Below the pieces are notes generated by a model that saw only the letters and a program-made list of their open reading frames with translations, made no database searches and was not told the DNA's origin. DNA of 64,000 nt from Pseudomonadota bacterium (GTDB lineage Bacteria; Pseudomonadota; Alphaproteobacteria; SP197). Shown one piece after another: positions 42,660 through 51,750 of the stretch. Positions within the stretch are counted from its first letter, which is position 1. Each line of letters starts with the position of its first letter. The stretch covers positions 124,001 to 188,000 of the forward strand of contig JBCCIS010000002.1 in NCBI GenBank assembly GCA_039028155.1, written 5' to 3'. A program made the translations under genes and the position numbers.

Positions 42660-44159
42660 CTACCGCTCCTGCACAATACGCCGGTAGCTGAGCGCTTCGG
42701 CCAGATGCACGCGGCCGACCCGATCGGCGCCGGCCAGGTCGGCGATGGTGCGCGCGACGCGCAGGACGCGGTGGTAGCCGCGCGCGGATAGGCGCAGGCG
42801 GTCGGTGGCCTCGCTCAAGAGCTGCTGGCCCGCGTCGTCGGGCTTGGCGGCAGCTTCCAACACTTGACCGTCGGCGCGCGCGTTGACGCGGACCTCCGGT
42901 GTGTCGGCGTAACGGCTGGCCTGAATGGCGCGCGCGGCGGCGACGCGGCGGGCGACCTCGGCCGAGCCTTCGGCGGGCGGCGGCAGGGCGAGGTCGGCGG
43001 CGGCGACCTCCGCCACCTCGACATAGAGATCGATGCGGTCGAGCATGGGACCGGAGATGCGCGCCTGATACTCAGCGGCGCAACGCGGCCCGCGCGTGCA
43101 GTTGATGCCGGTGCCGCAGCGGCAGGGGTTCATGGCGGCGATCAGCTGGAACCGCGCGGGGTAGGTGACGTGATGGTTGGCGCGCGCGACCACGCACTGG
43201 CCGGTCTCGACCGGCTGGCGCAGCGCGTCCAGGACCTGGCGCTGGAACTCCGGCAGCTCGTCCAGGAACAAAACGCCGTTATGGGCCAGCGCCGCCTCGC
43301 CCGGCTTGGCCTTCAAGCCGCCGCCGACCAGCGCCGCCATGCTGGCGGAATGGTGGGGATCGCGGAATGGCCGGCGCCGGCTGACACGCCCGCCCGCCAG
43401 TTCACCGGCGACCGAGGCTATCAGGCTGGTTTCCAACGCCTCTTCCGGGGCCAGCGGCGGCAGAATGCCGGCAAGGCGCTGGGCCAGCATCGACTTGCCG
43501 GCGCCCGGCGGGCCGATCATCAAGAGGTTGTGGCCGCCGGCAGCCGCAACCTCCAGCGCCCGCTTGGCCGTCTCCTGGCCTTTGACGTCGATGAGGTCGG
43601 GGACGTCGACCGTGTCGTCGGCAAGCCGGGGTTCCGGCGGCGCCAGAACCTGGTTGCCCTTGAGGTGATTGACCAGGGCCAGCAGGTGATCGGGCGCGAC
43701 GACGTCGACGGCCCCTGCCCAGGCGGCTTCCGAGCCGTTGGCTGCCGGGCAGATCAGGTTCTTCTCGACCCGGCCGGCGGCGATGGCGGCGGGCAGCACG
43801 CCGGCGACTGGGCTGATCCGCCCATCCAAACCCAGTTCGCCGAGGACCAGATGTTCCTCCGCGGCATCGGCGGGCAAGGCGCCCAGGGCGACCATCAGGC
43901 CGACGGCGATGGGCAGATCGTAGTGGCTGCCTTCCTTGACCAGATCGGCCGGCGCCAGGTTGACGGTGATGCGTTTGGGCGGCAGCGCCAACGCGACGGC
44001 GCCAAGCGCGGCGCGCACCCTCTCCCGACTCTCCGCGACCGCCTTATCGGCCAGCCCGACGATGGCAAAGGACGGCATGCCGCCGGCAACGGAGACCTGG
44101 ACCTCCACCGGCACCGCTTGGATGCCCGCCAGGGCCACCGTCGTCACGTGCGCAACCAT
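42660..44159 (-). CDS. comM: YifB/ComM-family Mg-chelatase-like AAA+ ATPase
   Basis: The 499-residue protein has an N-terminal ChlI-like fold (VEVQVSVAGGMPSFAIVGL, DLPIAVGLM), an AAA+ core with Walker A GPPGAGKSM near residue 217 and Walker B VLFLDELPEF, and a C-terminal Mg_chelatase_C domain with a Cys cluster (CRCGTGINCTRGPRC) at about 345. ComM helicases promote branch migration during natural transformation. In alphaproteobacteria it often lies near gshB and yraN, here 13 kb away. It is divergent from the TPR/ATP-grasp pair. Confidence 0.92.
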   Translation of the reverse strand: MVAHVTTVALAGIQAVPVEVQVSVAGGMPSFAIVGLADKAVAESRERVRAALGAVALALPPKRITVNLAPADLVKEGSHYDLPIAVGLMVALGALPADAAEEHLVLGELGLDGRISPVAGVLPAAIAAGRVEKNLICPAANGSEAAWAGAVDVVAPDHLLALVNHLKGNQVLAPPEPRLADDTVDVPDLIDVKGQETAKRALEVAAAGGHNLLMIGPPGAGKSMLAQRLAGILPPLAPEEALETSLIASVAGELAGGRVSRRRPFRDPHHSASMAALVGGGLKAKPGEAALAHNGVLFLDELPEFQRQVLDALRQPVETGQCVVARANHHVTYPARFQLIAAMNPCRCGTGINCTRGPRCAAEYQARISGPMLDRIDLYVEVAEVAAADLALPPPAEGSAEVARRVAAARAIQASRYADTPEVRVNARADGQVLEAAAKPDDAGQQLLSEATDRLRLSARGYHRVLRVARTIADLAGADRVGRVHLAEALSYRRIVQER

Positions 44160-44247
44160 GACGAGAGGCTAGCGGGTTGCGCGCGCGCGTCCAGCGATTT
44201 GATCGCACCCCAGGTCATAGGGGGTAAGCCGACCTTCCTGGGGGAAC

Positions 44248-44270
44248 GGTCACTGAACGTGACCTATAGT
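44248..44270 (+). promoter_or_regulatory. Inverted repeat and -10-like box upstream of the TPR/ATP-grasp pair
   Basis: GGTCAC (44248-44253) and GTGACC (44259-44264) form a perfect 6-bp inverted repeat with a 5-nt spacer, immediately followed by TATAGT (44265-44270), a good -10 hexamer. No clear -35 is seen. The start codon is 75 bases downstream. This would suit a repressor or activator site. Confidence 0.45.
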
Positions 44271-44345
44271 GCGCGGCACGATAGGTCTTCGGTGAGCGGG
44301 CGGCGGCCAACTGGATCGGTGCCGCCGAATAGGGTTGACGCAGAT

Positions 44346-46151
44346 ATGGCCAGAAGACGTGCTGAAAAGGCCAAACCTTCGCCACAGCAAACACTGCAGC
44401 CGCACGAGCTGTTTGCGCGCATGAACGACGTGAGCCGGCTGGAACAGGCAGGTGATGTTACGTCCGCGCTTGCCGCATCGCGCCATCTGGCGTTGCAAGT
44501 CCCAGACCGGGCCGAAGCCGCGCGCCTGGCCATCGACGTCGCACTGCGCGCCAACAGACGTCAAGCCGCCGACACCCTCGTCAAGACACTGCGGGCGAAG
44601 AGCTCCAATAGTCTCGCGGCCGCTTATGCGGCGACCTATGTCCACTTTCGACGTGACCGCGTAACCGCGGCGCGCAAGGCGGCCGCGGATCTTATCGAAC
44701 GTTTTCCGACGAACCTGCGTGGCGCACAGTTGCTGGCGGAGATTGCTACCGCACAGGACGATTGGGCCGGGGCGATCGACGTTCTCAAGGCCGTGCTGCA
44801 GCACCATCGTCAGGATGCTCGGATCCACCAGCAGCTCGCCGGTCTCTGTTGGCGTACCGGCGAGTTCGAGGAGGTTGTCACGTTCGCGCGGCAGGCAAAG
44901 GATCTGGGCCTCGACGCCGCAGCCAACACGCGCCTGCTCGGCGCGGCGCTCAGCCAGCTGAACCGGCACGACGAAGCCGTCGATGTTTTGCGTGAAGCCC
45001 ATGCCGTCGATCCCGACCACTTCGAGACCCTGGCGCTTTTGTCAGTCGCGCGTGTCGGCATGGCCGACGTCGATGGCGCGATGGCGGATGTCGAGCGCGC
45101 GCTGGACCTTCAACCGTTCAGCATCAGGGAAACGCCATCGGCCGATGGCCAGCGACCGTTTACCGTGCTTGCGCTGGAGAACGGTAGCCCGGCGCTCTAT
45201 GTACGCAGCGACTTCGCCAACTACCATCTGCAGAACTTCATCTCCTATCTCGCATCGCCGGGCTTGCGCATCGCGCATACGCCGGTGACGTCGAATAGCG
45301 TGTCGCGCCTGGCAGCGTCGGAACTGCATCCGGATGTCATCGTCAACAATGTTGTCGTCGGCGAGATTTTTGACGACGCGGTGCTTCAGCATCACCGCAA
45401 CATCATGGAGCTCTATGGCGACGTACCTGTCGTCAATCCACCTGAGGCCGTGATCCATTGTGAGCGGGTGGAGAACAGCCGACGGTTCGAAGGTGAGAGC
45501 GGGTTCATCTTTCCGAAGACGCGCCATGTCAATCTCGATGTCATGGCGTTCGACGACGTCTTAACTCTGGTCGAGACAGAGTTTGATTGGCCTATTCTGC
45601 TTCGCCCGCCCTACACGGACGAAGGCATCGGCATGAGTCTCGTTGACAATGCGGACTCCTTGCGCGAACAGATCGAGGCGATCGAGCTCAAGAACTGCCT
45701 CATCATCCAGTACCACGAGTGCCGCAGCCTGGAGGGTGTCGGGCACCAATACCGTGGCCTGGTGATTGGCGATATCGCCTACGTCGATCGCGTGAACAGC
45801 TTTTTGGACTTCCAGTCTCACGACAACCTGCGCCGCGAAGCCGTCTGGCAGAAGCGTGGGTTCGACAAGATCGAACAGGCTTTCCTTGCCGATCCCGACA
45901 GCGCCCTGGGTTTTGATTACAAGACCGTCTTCGCGCCAATCATCGAGCGCACACCACTCGACATCTTCGGGTTCGATTTCAGCATCACGCGCGATGGCCG
46001 TCCCATTGTGTTCGAGGTCAACGCGTCGATGAACTTGTTCAACAAGGCCAACGCCGCGTGGTCGCCCTACCTGCAGGACCACTATCAGTTCTTGAACGAC
46101 GTGGTCGTCGACTATCTGCGCAGCAGAGCGAACGCGGCGTCGACAGACTGA
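44346..46151 (+). CDS. TPR protein with C-terminal ATP-grasp-like domain (copy 1)
   Basis: From ATG 44346 the protein has 601 residues. Residues about 20-270 form a TPR-like helical array (repeats ending ALDLQPFS). Residues about 280-600 look like an ATP-grasp ligase: FIFPKTR, WPILLRPPYTDEGIGM, IQYHECRSLEGVGHQYRG and the C-terminal FGFDFSITRDGRPIVFEVNA, which resembles the metal-binding D-x-N end of the fold. No signal peptide. A close paralogue follows after 46 bp. Peptide or amide ligation is inferred; the substrate is unknown. Longer frames upstream run antisense to comM and are not used. Confidence 0.7.
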   Translation: MARRRAEKAKPSPQQTLQPHELFARMNDVSRLEQAGDVTSALAASRHLALQVPDRAEAARLAIDVALRANRRQAADTLVKTLRAKSSNSLAAAYAATYVHFRRDRVTAARKAAADLIERFPTNLRGAQLLAEIATAQDDWAGAIDVLKAVLQHHRQDARIHQQLAGLCWRTGEFEEVVTFARQAKDLGLDAAANTRLLGAALSQLNRHDEAVDVLREAHAVDPDHFETLALLSVARVGMADVDGAMADVERALDLQPFSIRETPSADGQRPFTVLALENGSPALYVRSDFANYHLQNFISYLASPGLRIAHTPVTSNSVSRLAASELHPDVIVNNVVVGEIFDDAVLQHHRNIMELYGDVPVVNPPEAVIHCERVENSRRFEGESGFIFPKTRHVNLDVMAFDDVLTLVETEFDWPILLRPPYTDEGIGMSLVDNADSLREQIEAIELKNCLIIQYHECRSLEGVGHQYRGLVIGDIAYVDRVNSFLDFQSHDNLRREAVWQKRGFDKIEQAFLADPDSALGFDYKTVFAPIIERTPLDIFGFDFSITRDGRPIVFEVNASMNLFNKANAAWSPYLQDHYQFLNDVVVDYLRSRANAASTD

Positions 46152-46197
46152 AGTCAACGGGCGCAGTATCAAGCACCGGCAACAGAAATCTGCTTAC

Positions 46198-47973
46198 ATG
46201 GCGAAGAAGCGAAGCACGAAACCCATATCATCACCGTCGCCTGCGTTGTTCTTGCGTGTTGACGAGGTCCTGAAGCTTGAGGCCGGTGGCAAGATCGCGG
46301 ATGCGGTGAAGGCCGCGCGGAGTCTCGCGGTTGAGAACCCGGACCGGGCCGAGATCGCGCGTCTAGCCATCGACATGGCATTGCGCGGCAACAAGGAGCA
46401 AGCGGCCGAGACGGTCGTGAAGGCACTGCGTTCGAAGCACGCGGACAGCTTGGCTGCGGGCTATGTGACGGCCTATGTCCATCTTAGACGCGGCCGTCTG
46501 GAGGCCGCCAGGAAAGCGGTCGACAAGCTCTCAGCACGGTTTCCCACGAGCACGTTCGCAGCCCTTTTGTTCGCCGATATCTGCGCTGCTCAATCAGATT
46601 ACGAGAACGCGATCGCGAAGCTTGAGGCTGTGGTGTCACGCCATGGTGGCGACGGTCCTCTGCATCATCGTCTGGCCGGTCTCTATTGGAGGAGCGCCCG
46701 ACTGGAGGAAGCGGCGGAGGCGGCGCAGCAGGCGCGCGATCTCGGCATGACCCAGACAGCGAATGCGCGTCTTCTGGGAGCGGCACTCTGCCAGTTGGAA
46801 AGGTATGGTGAAGCGGTGCCCATACTGCACGAAGCAGATGAATCCGAGCCCGGCCACTTCGATACCATGGCCTTGCTGTCAGTGGCGCGGTGTGGCGCGG
46901 GTGACAGTGCCGGTGCCACGGTCGACGTCGAACGCGCGCTTGACCTCAAGCCGTTCAGCGTCCGCGCGCCCACTGGCCTGGATGACGGATCGGGCCTGAC
47001 CGTGCTGGTGCCCGAATTTGCCAGCGCGGCGTTTTTCATGCGCGCGGACTTTGCTCAGTACCAGGAGCATAACTTCATTGCCTACTTGACGGCGCCGGAC
47101 CTGCGCGTGGTGCACGCCCCTGTTACAGCGGGGACGGCCAAGCGTTTGGCGAGATCCGGACTTCGTCCGGACATCATCGTCAACAACCTGACGGTCAAGG
47201 AACTCGTCCACGACGAGACCCAGGAGCATTACCAAACCGTTATCGACAACTTCGACGGTGTTCCTGTCGTCAATCCGATTGATAGGGTTCTCGAATGCGG
47301 ACGGGAAGAGAACTACCGTAAGTTCGAGAGTGAGACAGACTTCATTTTTCCCAAGACCCGGCCGTTGTCGGCTGACGCCAAGACATTGGACGCAGTCGTG
47401 GAAGAGATCGAAACCCACTTCACGTGGCCGGTACTGTTGCGCCCGACGCACACCAACATCGGTGAAGGCATGGATCTGATCGACGGTCCCGACGGGTTGC
47501 GCGACAGAATGAACCTGATCGGACGCAAGGACCATTTCGTCATTCAATATCACGAATGCCGCAACGAGGATGGGGTGGGTCGCCAATACCGCGCATCGAT
47601 CGTTGACGGCGAGTTCCTGGGCGACAAGGCGAACACCCACGTTGACTACCAGTCCCATAACGACTTCCGCCAGGAGGCGGTCTGGTTCGAACAGGGCTAC
47701 GACAAACCGGAACGGGCGTATCTGGCCGATCCGTCCGGTGCGCTCGGCTTCGACGTCTACGAGAGGTTCGCCAGCCTATTCGCCAAGACACCCTTGGACA
47801 TCTATGGCATCGACTTCGCGATCAATCGCGAGGGCCGGCCGGTCGTCTTCGAGGCCAACGCGGCCATGAACCTCTATGACCTGAAGAACGTCAGGTGGAC
47901 GCCCTATCACAAGGAATACCACGACAACTTTCAACGCACTGTGGCGCGCTATCTGCGCGGCAGAGCCGCGTGA
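46198..47973 (+). CDS. TPR protein with C-terminal ATP-grasp-like domain (copy 2)
   Basis: The 591-residue protein matches copy 1 along its whole length: TPR array in residues about 18-260, then DIIVNNLTVKELV, FIFPKTRPL, WPVLLRPTHTNIGEGM, IQYHECRNEDGVGRQYR and YGIDFAINREGRPVVFEANA. Both copies keep the same acidic and Asn residues at the end, so both are probably active. The start ATG begins a Lys/Arg-rich leader (MAKKRSTKP), as in copy 1. The pair forms an operon that ends eight bases before a convergent gene. Confidence 0.7.
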   Translation: MAKKRSTKPISSPSPALFLRVDEVLKLEAGGKIADAVKAARSLAVENPDRAEIARLAIDMALRGNKEQAAETVVKALRSKHADSLAAGYVTAYVHLRRGRLEAARKAVDKLSARFPTSTFAALLFADICAAQSDYENAIAKLEAVVSRHGGDGPLHHRLAGLYWRSARLEEAAEAAQQARDLGMTQTANARLLGAALCQLERYGEAVPILHEADESEPGHFDTMALLSVARCGAGDSAGATVDVERALDLKPFSVRAPTGLDDGSGLTVLVPEFASAAFFMRADFAQYQEHNFIAYLTAPDLRVVHAPVTAGTAKRLARSGLRPDIIVNNLTVKELVHDETQEHYQTVIDNFDGVPVVNPIDRVLECGREENYRKFESETDFIFPKTRPLSADAKTLDAVVEEIETHFTWPVLLRPTHTNIGEGMDLIDGPDGLRDRMNLIGRKDHFVIQYHECRNEDGVGRQYRASIVDGEFLGDKANTHVDYQSHNDFRQEAVWFEQGYDKPERAYLADPSGALGFDVYERFASLFAKTPLDIYGIDFAINREGRPVVFEANAAMNLYDLKNVRWTPYHKEYHDNFQRTVARYLRGRAA

Positions 47974-47981
47974 TCAATCGA

Positions 47982-48668
47982 TCAGGTCGCCGTGAATGCC
48001 ACCAAAGCGCGATGAGTCGCCTCGTCGACGCCGTCTGACCAAACGGTCCAGGTATCGTCGGAAGGGGTGAAGGCCGATGGGTCACCAACGGCAAGGTCGA
48101 CGGTGACGATGCCGCCATGGGTGTCCAAACGCCCGTAACGTAGCGCGCTTGCGCTATCGTGGCGGGCATGGATGACATGAGGGCCGGCCGCCACCAGGAT
48201 GTCGACCGGATCATCGCCTGAGAACCGCACCTTGCCGCCGGCGGTGGTGAAGGTGCCGCGCGAGGCGGCGAAGCATGATGCGGCCCGGTCAATCCGGTGG
48301 TACTCCTCCATGTAGTTGGTCAGCAGCCCGACCTCGATCATGACGTCGCTGTCCAGGAACATGGCTCCTTTGTCACCGCCTTCCGGCCGGCGATGCAGGT
48401 CGACGGGGCGGTGCCAGGTGAACACCTGGTCGTCAACATCGAGCCATCCGGCGAACCCTTCGTCGCGGGCATGTGGCGATGGATCATCGGGTGCCGCAAC
48501 GCGGATATCGGCATAGAGCGTCGGCGTCTGGATCCAGATCACCGTGGTCGTCGTGTCTTCGCGGCCGGGATAGCGGCCGAACGCGCGCCGCCATACGCCG
48601 CACGCCCAGTCGGGCACACAGAGCGAACGAAGCTCGTTGATGCGTGAGTGGTCGAGGTCGGTGGTCAT
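47982..48668 (-). CDS. Protein of unknown function
   Basis: The 228-residue protein was not assigned to a family. It is rich in beta-strand-like segments with conserved-looking Trp, Asp and His: TTTVIWIQTPTLYADIRVA, DDQVFTWHRPVDL, KGAMFLDSDVMIEVGL and a final DDTWTVWSDGVDE. This suggests a beta-barrel (lipocalin- or Hri1-like) fold, but only by appearance. No signal peptide. ATG 48668 has GGAG eight bases upstream. It is divergent from the agmatinase-family gene, which may be linked in function. Confidence 0.6.
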   Translation of the reverse strand: MTTDLDHSRINELRSLCVPDWACGVWRRAFGRYPGREDTTTTVIWIQTPTLYADIRVAAPDDPSPHARDEGFAGWLDVDDQVFTWHRPVDLHRRPEGGDKGAMFLDSDVMIEVGLLTNYMEEYHRIDRAASCFAASRGTFTTAGGKVRFSGDDPVDILVAAGPHVIHARHDSASALRYGRLDTHGGIVTVDLAVGDPSAFTPSDDTWTVWSDGVDEATHRALVAFTAT

Positions 48669-48807
48669 GGCGAACTCCGGGTTGATCGGCGGGCCCCACG
48701 TTTGATGGTTCGCGCGGGCGGTGCAACCGAATTGCCGCTGATTCAATTCGTGGCGGATATGCTCTAGGTTGGTCGCGGGCCAATAGCCAGCTTCCAGGAC
48801 GCCCGCG

Positions 48808-49731
48808 ATGACCGAAATCGACGCCGACCTACCCGCCTATGAACTCTTCTCGACGTTCCTGGGCTTTCCGTCATGCACCGACATCGCGGCGTCGACTGCC
48901 GATGTCATTGTTCAGGGCATTCCCTTTGACCTTGCGACCGTCGGTCGCGCGGGAACCCGGGAAGGACCCCGCGCGATACGATTGGTCTCGCCCAACCTGG
49001 CGTTTGAGGAGGCGCGCTGGCCCTGGACCTTCGCGCTGAACTCGGCGCTGGCGGTCGAGGACGCCGGCGACATTTACGGTCAGACCGGTGTGCCCGCCAC
49101 GATGGTCGAAGGCGTCGAACGGCGTACCGACGCCATCCTGGCGGCCGGCAAGCGGGTCATGAGTTTCGGCGGCGACCACTATGTCGCCCTGCCGCTGCTG
49201 CGCTCGGTGGCGCGCCATCACGGGCCAGTCTCGTTGCTGCATTTTGACGCCCACACCGACACCTACAAGGGTGAGGACTATAACCACGGCACCATGTTCT
49301 ATCACGCGGTCCAGGAAGGTCTGATCGAACCGGCGCACTCGGTGCAGGTCGGCATTCGCACCGACTATGACCGCAACGGCCACGCCTTTGAGGTGCTGGG
49401 CGCCGACTGGGTGAATAACAACGGCCCGGTCGCGACAGCCCAGTGCATCAAACAGGTGATCGGCGACCGCAAGGTCTATGTCAGCTTCGACATCGACGGT
49501 CTTGACCCCGCCTTTGCGCCGGGCACCGGCACGCCGGTTATCGGCGGCATGACCACCAATGCCGCGCTCCAGATTATCCGCAGTCTGGTCGACCTCGACG
49601 TGGTCGGCATGGACCTTGTCGAGGTCTGTCCGGCCTACGACCAAAGCGAGATCACCGCCTTGGCCGGCGCCACGCTCTGCCTCGACATGCTCTATGTCTG
49701 GGCCGATCGTAACCGCCGCAGCCTGCTATAG
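48808..49731 (+). CDS. speB: Agmatinase-family ureohydrolase (canonical)
   Basis: The 307-residue protein has all arginase-superfamily metal ligands: the His in FGGDHY, FDAHTDTY and FDIDGLDP, followed by APGTGTPVIGG typical of agmatinases. It hydrolyses a guanidino compound such as agmatine, guanidinobutyrate or guanidinopropionate to urea and an amine. The exact substrate is not certain; the symbol is used in the broad family sense. It contrasts with the ligand-poor relative at 4442. Confidence 0.85.
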   Translation: MTEIDADLPAYELFSTFLGFPSCTDIAASTADVIVQGIPFDLATVGRAGTREGPRAIRLVSPNLAFEEARWPWTFALNSALAVEDAGDIYGQTGVPATMVEGVERRTDAILAAGKRVMSFGGDHYVALPLLRSVARHHGPVSLLHFDAHTDTYKGEDYNHGTMFYHAVQEGLIEPAHSVQVGIRTDYDRNGHAFEVLGADWVNNNGPVATAQCIKQVIGDRKVYVSFDIDGLDPAFAPGTGTPVIGGMTTNAALQIIRSLVDLDVVGMDLVEVCPAYDQSEITALAGATLCLDMLYVWADRNRRSLL

Positions 49732-49775
49732 GGGACCACATCGTTGTCTGCGCGGATAATGTCGGCAAATCTAAC

Positions 49776-50921
49776 GTGACCGCACGAGTTTTGGGTCTTG
49801 TTCTCATGCTCGTGGTCATGGCGGTCCAGCCGGCTGCGCCGGCACATGCTCAGCCGGTAACAGTCGACTGTGAGGCGATCTACGACCGTCCAGGTCACGG
49901 CGAGACCTTTTACGAGTCGAACCCGACCTATGTGGATCGCCGCGGTGCATTTGCGTGGGCGAGCGCGTCGCCCCGCGATGTGGGTATGGACGAGACCATC
50001 CTGAACCGGGGGATGGATGATCTCCTAAGCGTGCCCATGGCGTTCAGTGTGCTCGTCGTGCGGGACGGCAAGCTGGTCGCCGAGCGCTACAATGACAACA
50101 GTGCCGCCGACCATGCCAACAACGTTCATTCGGCGTCGAAGAGTATTCTGTCGGCGCTCGTCGGCATCGCCATCCGCGAGGGTTACATCAAGAGCGTCGA
50201 TCAGAAGGTGGCAGAGTTTCTCCCCGCCTATTTTGACGATGGTAATGCCGACAAGGCTCAGATCACGATTGCCCACCTCTTGACCATGAGCGCAGGTCTT
50301 GCGTGGCGAGAGGACCTGACGGAGTTTGCAATCCAAACCGAGGAGGATTGGGTTGCCGCTATCATGGGCCGGGCACTGATGGACACGCCAGGTAGCGCGT
50401 TCCACTACAGCACCGGCCTGACCCACGTACTGTCGGCGGTGCTGAGCGCCGCCACGGGCATGAGTACTTGTGACTTTGCCCACCGCTATCTCTTTGCGCC
50501 CCTCGACATCACCGCCGAACACTGGGGCCGTGATCCCCAAGGCGTCTACTCCGGCGGCTACAACCTCTATCTCACGCCGCGTGAGATGGCCGCGTTCGGT
50601 CAGCTCTATCTTCAGGGCGGGCTCTGGAAGGGTGAACAGGTCGTTCTGTCTGGCTGGGTTGCCGAATCATGGCAGCCTCACCAGACGGAAGATGAGGATT
50701 ACAGCTACGGCTATCTCTGGTGGCTGCGTGCGTTCGGCGGCCACCAGGTCGCCTTTGCCTGGGGCTGGGGCGGACAAATGATTTTTGTCGTGCGCGATCT
50801 CGACATCGTTGTCGTGGTCACCAGCGATAGCGGCGGCGATGCGAGCGCCTTGGAAGGCCGTAACTCTGCGCGCCGGGCCATGGCGTTTCTGCGTGACGGG
50901 GTGATCGCCGCTGTTGAATGA
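49776..50921 (+). CDS. Exported serine beta-lactamase-like hydrolase
   Basis: The 381-residue protein starts at GTG 49776 with a signal peptide (VLGLVLMLVVMAVQPAAPAHA, cleaved near residue 26). The beta-lactamase (class C/DD-peptidase-like) domain has Ser-x-x-Lys in HSASKS near residue 120 and Tyr-Ser in the YSTG that replaces Y-x-N, with WGWGGQ near the KTG place. Such 6-aminohexanoate-hydrolase or esterase-like proteins cut amides or esters in the periplasm. The 44-bp gap to the ureohydrolase suggests co-transcription. Confidence 0.85.
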   Translation: MTARVLGLVLMLVVMAVQPAAPAHAQPVTVDCEAIYDRPGHGETFYESNPTYVDRRGAFAWASASPRDVGMDETILNRGMDDLLSVPMAFSVLVVRDGKLVAERYNDNSAADHANNVHSASKSILSALVGIAIREGYIKSVDQKVAEFLPAYFDDGNADKAQITIAHLLTMSAGLAWREDLTEFAIQTEEDWVAAIMGRALMDTPGSAFHYSTGLTHVLSAVLSAATGMSTCDFAHRYLFAPLDITAEHWGRDPQGVYSGGYNLYLTPREMAAFGQLYLQGGLWKGEQVVLSGWVAESWQPHQTEDEDYSYGYLWWLRAFGGHQVAFAWGWGGQMIFVVRDLDIVVVVTSDSGGDASALEGRNSARRAMAFLRDGVIAAVE

Positions 50922-50961
50922 TGGCGCTCACGCTGCCCTATCTCGCCGACAGGAGCCCGCC

Positions 50962-51738
50962 ATGTCCGAATCCCTTCACCTCGACCGCCAAGGCCAGGTT
51001 CTCGTCATCACACTCGACCGGCCGAAGGCCAACGCCATCGACGCCAAGACCAGCCGCGCCATGGCGGCAGCCTTCGACGAGTTCCAGGCCGATCCCGATC
51101 TGCGCGTCGCGATTTTGACCGGCGCGGGCGAACGCATCTTTTCAGCCGGCTGGGATCTCGGCACCGCCGAGGATCCCGACCAGGACTATGGCCCCGGCGG
51201 CTTCGGCGGACTGATGTCGCGCTTTGATCTGGAAAAGCCGGTGATCGCCGCCATCAACGGCGCGTGCGTCGCCGGCGGGTTCGAGATCGCGCTGGCTGCC
51301 GACTTCATGATCGCCGCCGACAACGCTACCTTTTTCCTGTCGGAAGCGACGCTCGGCCTGACCGTGGCGTCGGCCTCGGTGTCGCGCTTGTGCCAGCGGA
51401 TCCCCCACGCGCTCGCTGTCGATATGCTCTACACGGGCCGTCGCATTGATGCGGCCGAGGCGCTGCACTGCGGCCTGGTCAGCGATGTCGTCGCCCAGGG
51501 TGACCTCATGCCGACGGCTCACGCGCTTGCCGAACGGATCATCGCCTCAGCGCCGCTGTCGGTCGCCGCCATGAAGCAGATGGTGACCAAGGCCGGCGCG
51601 CTCACGCCACAAGCGGCCTTTGAGCTGAGCGAAGCCGGTGGCCTGCCGGCAAAGGCGCGCGCCGACGGAAGCGAAGACGCCAAGGAGGGCCCACGCGCCT
51701 TCACCGAAAAACGCCCGCCGGTCTGGCAGGGACGTTAG
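50962..51738 (+). CDS. caiD: Carnitinyl-CoA dehydratase-like crotonase
   Basis: The 258-residue crotonase-fold protein resembles CaiD: ITLDRPKANAID, RIFSAGWDLGTAE, GGFGGL, GACVAGGFEIALAAD and the C-terminal end EGPRAFTEKRPPVWQGR. CaiD converts L-carnitinyl-CoA and crotonobetainyl-CoA. No other cai gene is nearby, so a different enoyl-CoA substrate is possible. ATG 50962 is chosen because AGGAG lies six bases upstream. It is convergent with the EEP gene. Confidence 0.75.
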   Translation: MSESLHLDRQGQVLVITLDRPKANAIDAKTSRAMAAAFDEFQADPDLRVAILTGAGERIFSAGWDLGTAEDPDQDYGPGGFGGLMSRFDLEKPVIAAINGACVAGGFEIALAADFMIAADNATFFLSEATLGLTVASASVSRLCQRIPHALAVDMLYTGRRIDAAEALHCGLVSDVVAQGDLMPTAHALAERIIASAPLSVAAMKQMVTKAGALTPQAAFELSEAGGLPAKARADGSEDAKEGPRAFTEKRPPVWQGR

Positions 51739-51750
51739 GGCAGCCGCCTA

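Noticed and set aside
42864-44345. Long open frame that would extend the first TPR/ATP-grasp protein to 1095 residues
   Set aside because: The extension is antisense to comM and has low-complexity, Arg/Gly-rich composition; the ATG at 44346 gives a start like that of copy 2.
50962-51738. Complete carnitine (cai) operon
   Set aside because: Only a CaiD-like gene is present; no CaiA, CaiB, CaiC or CaiT was seen.
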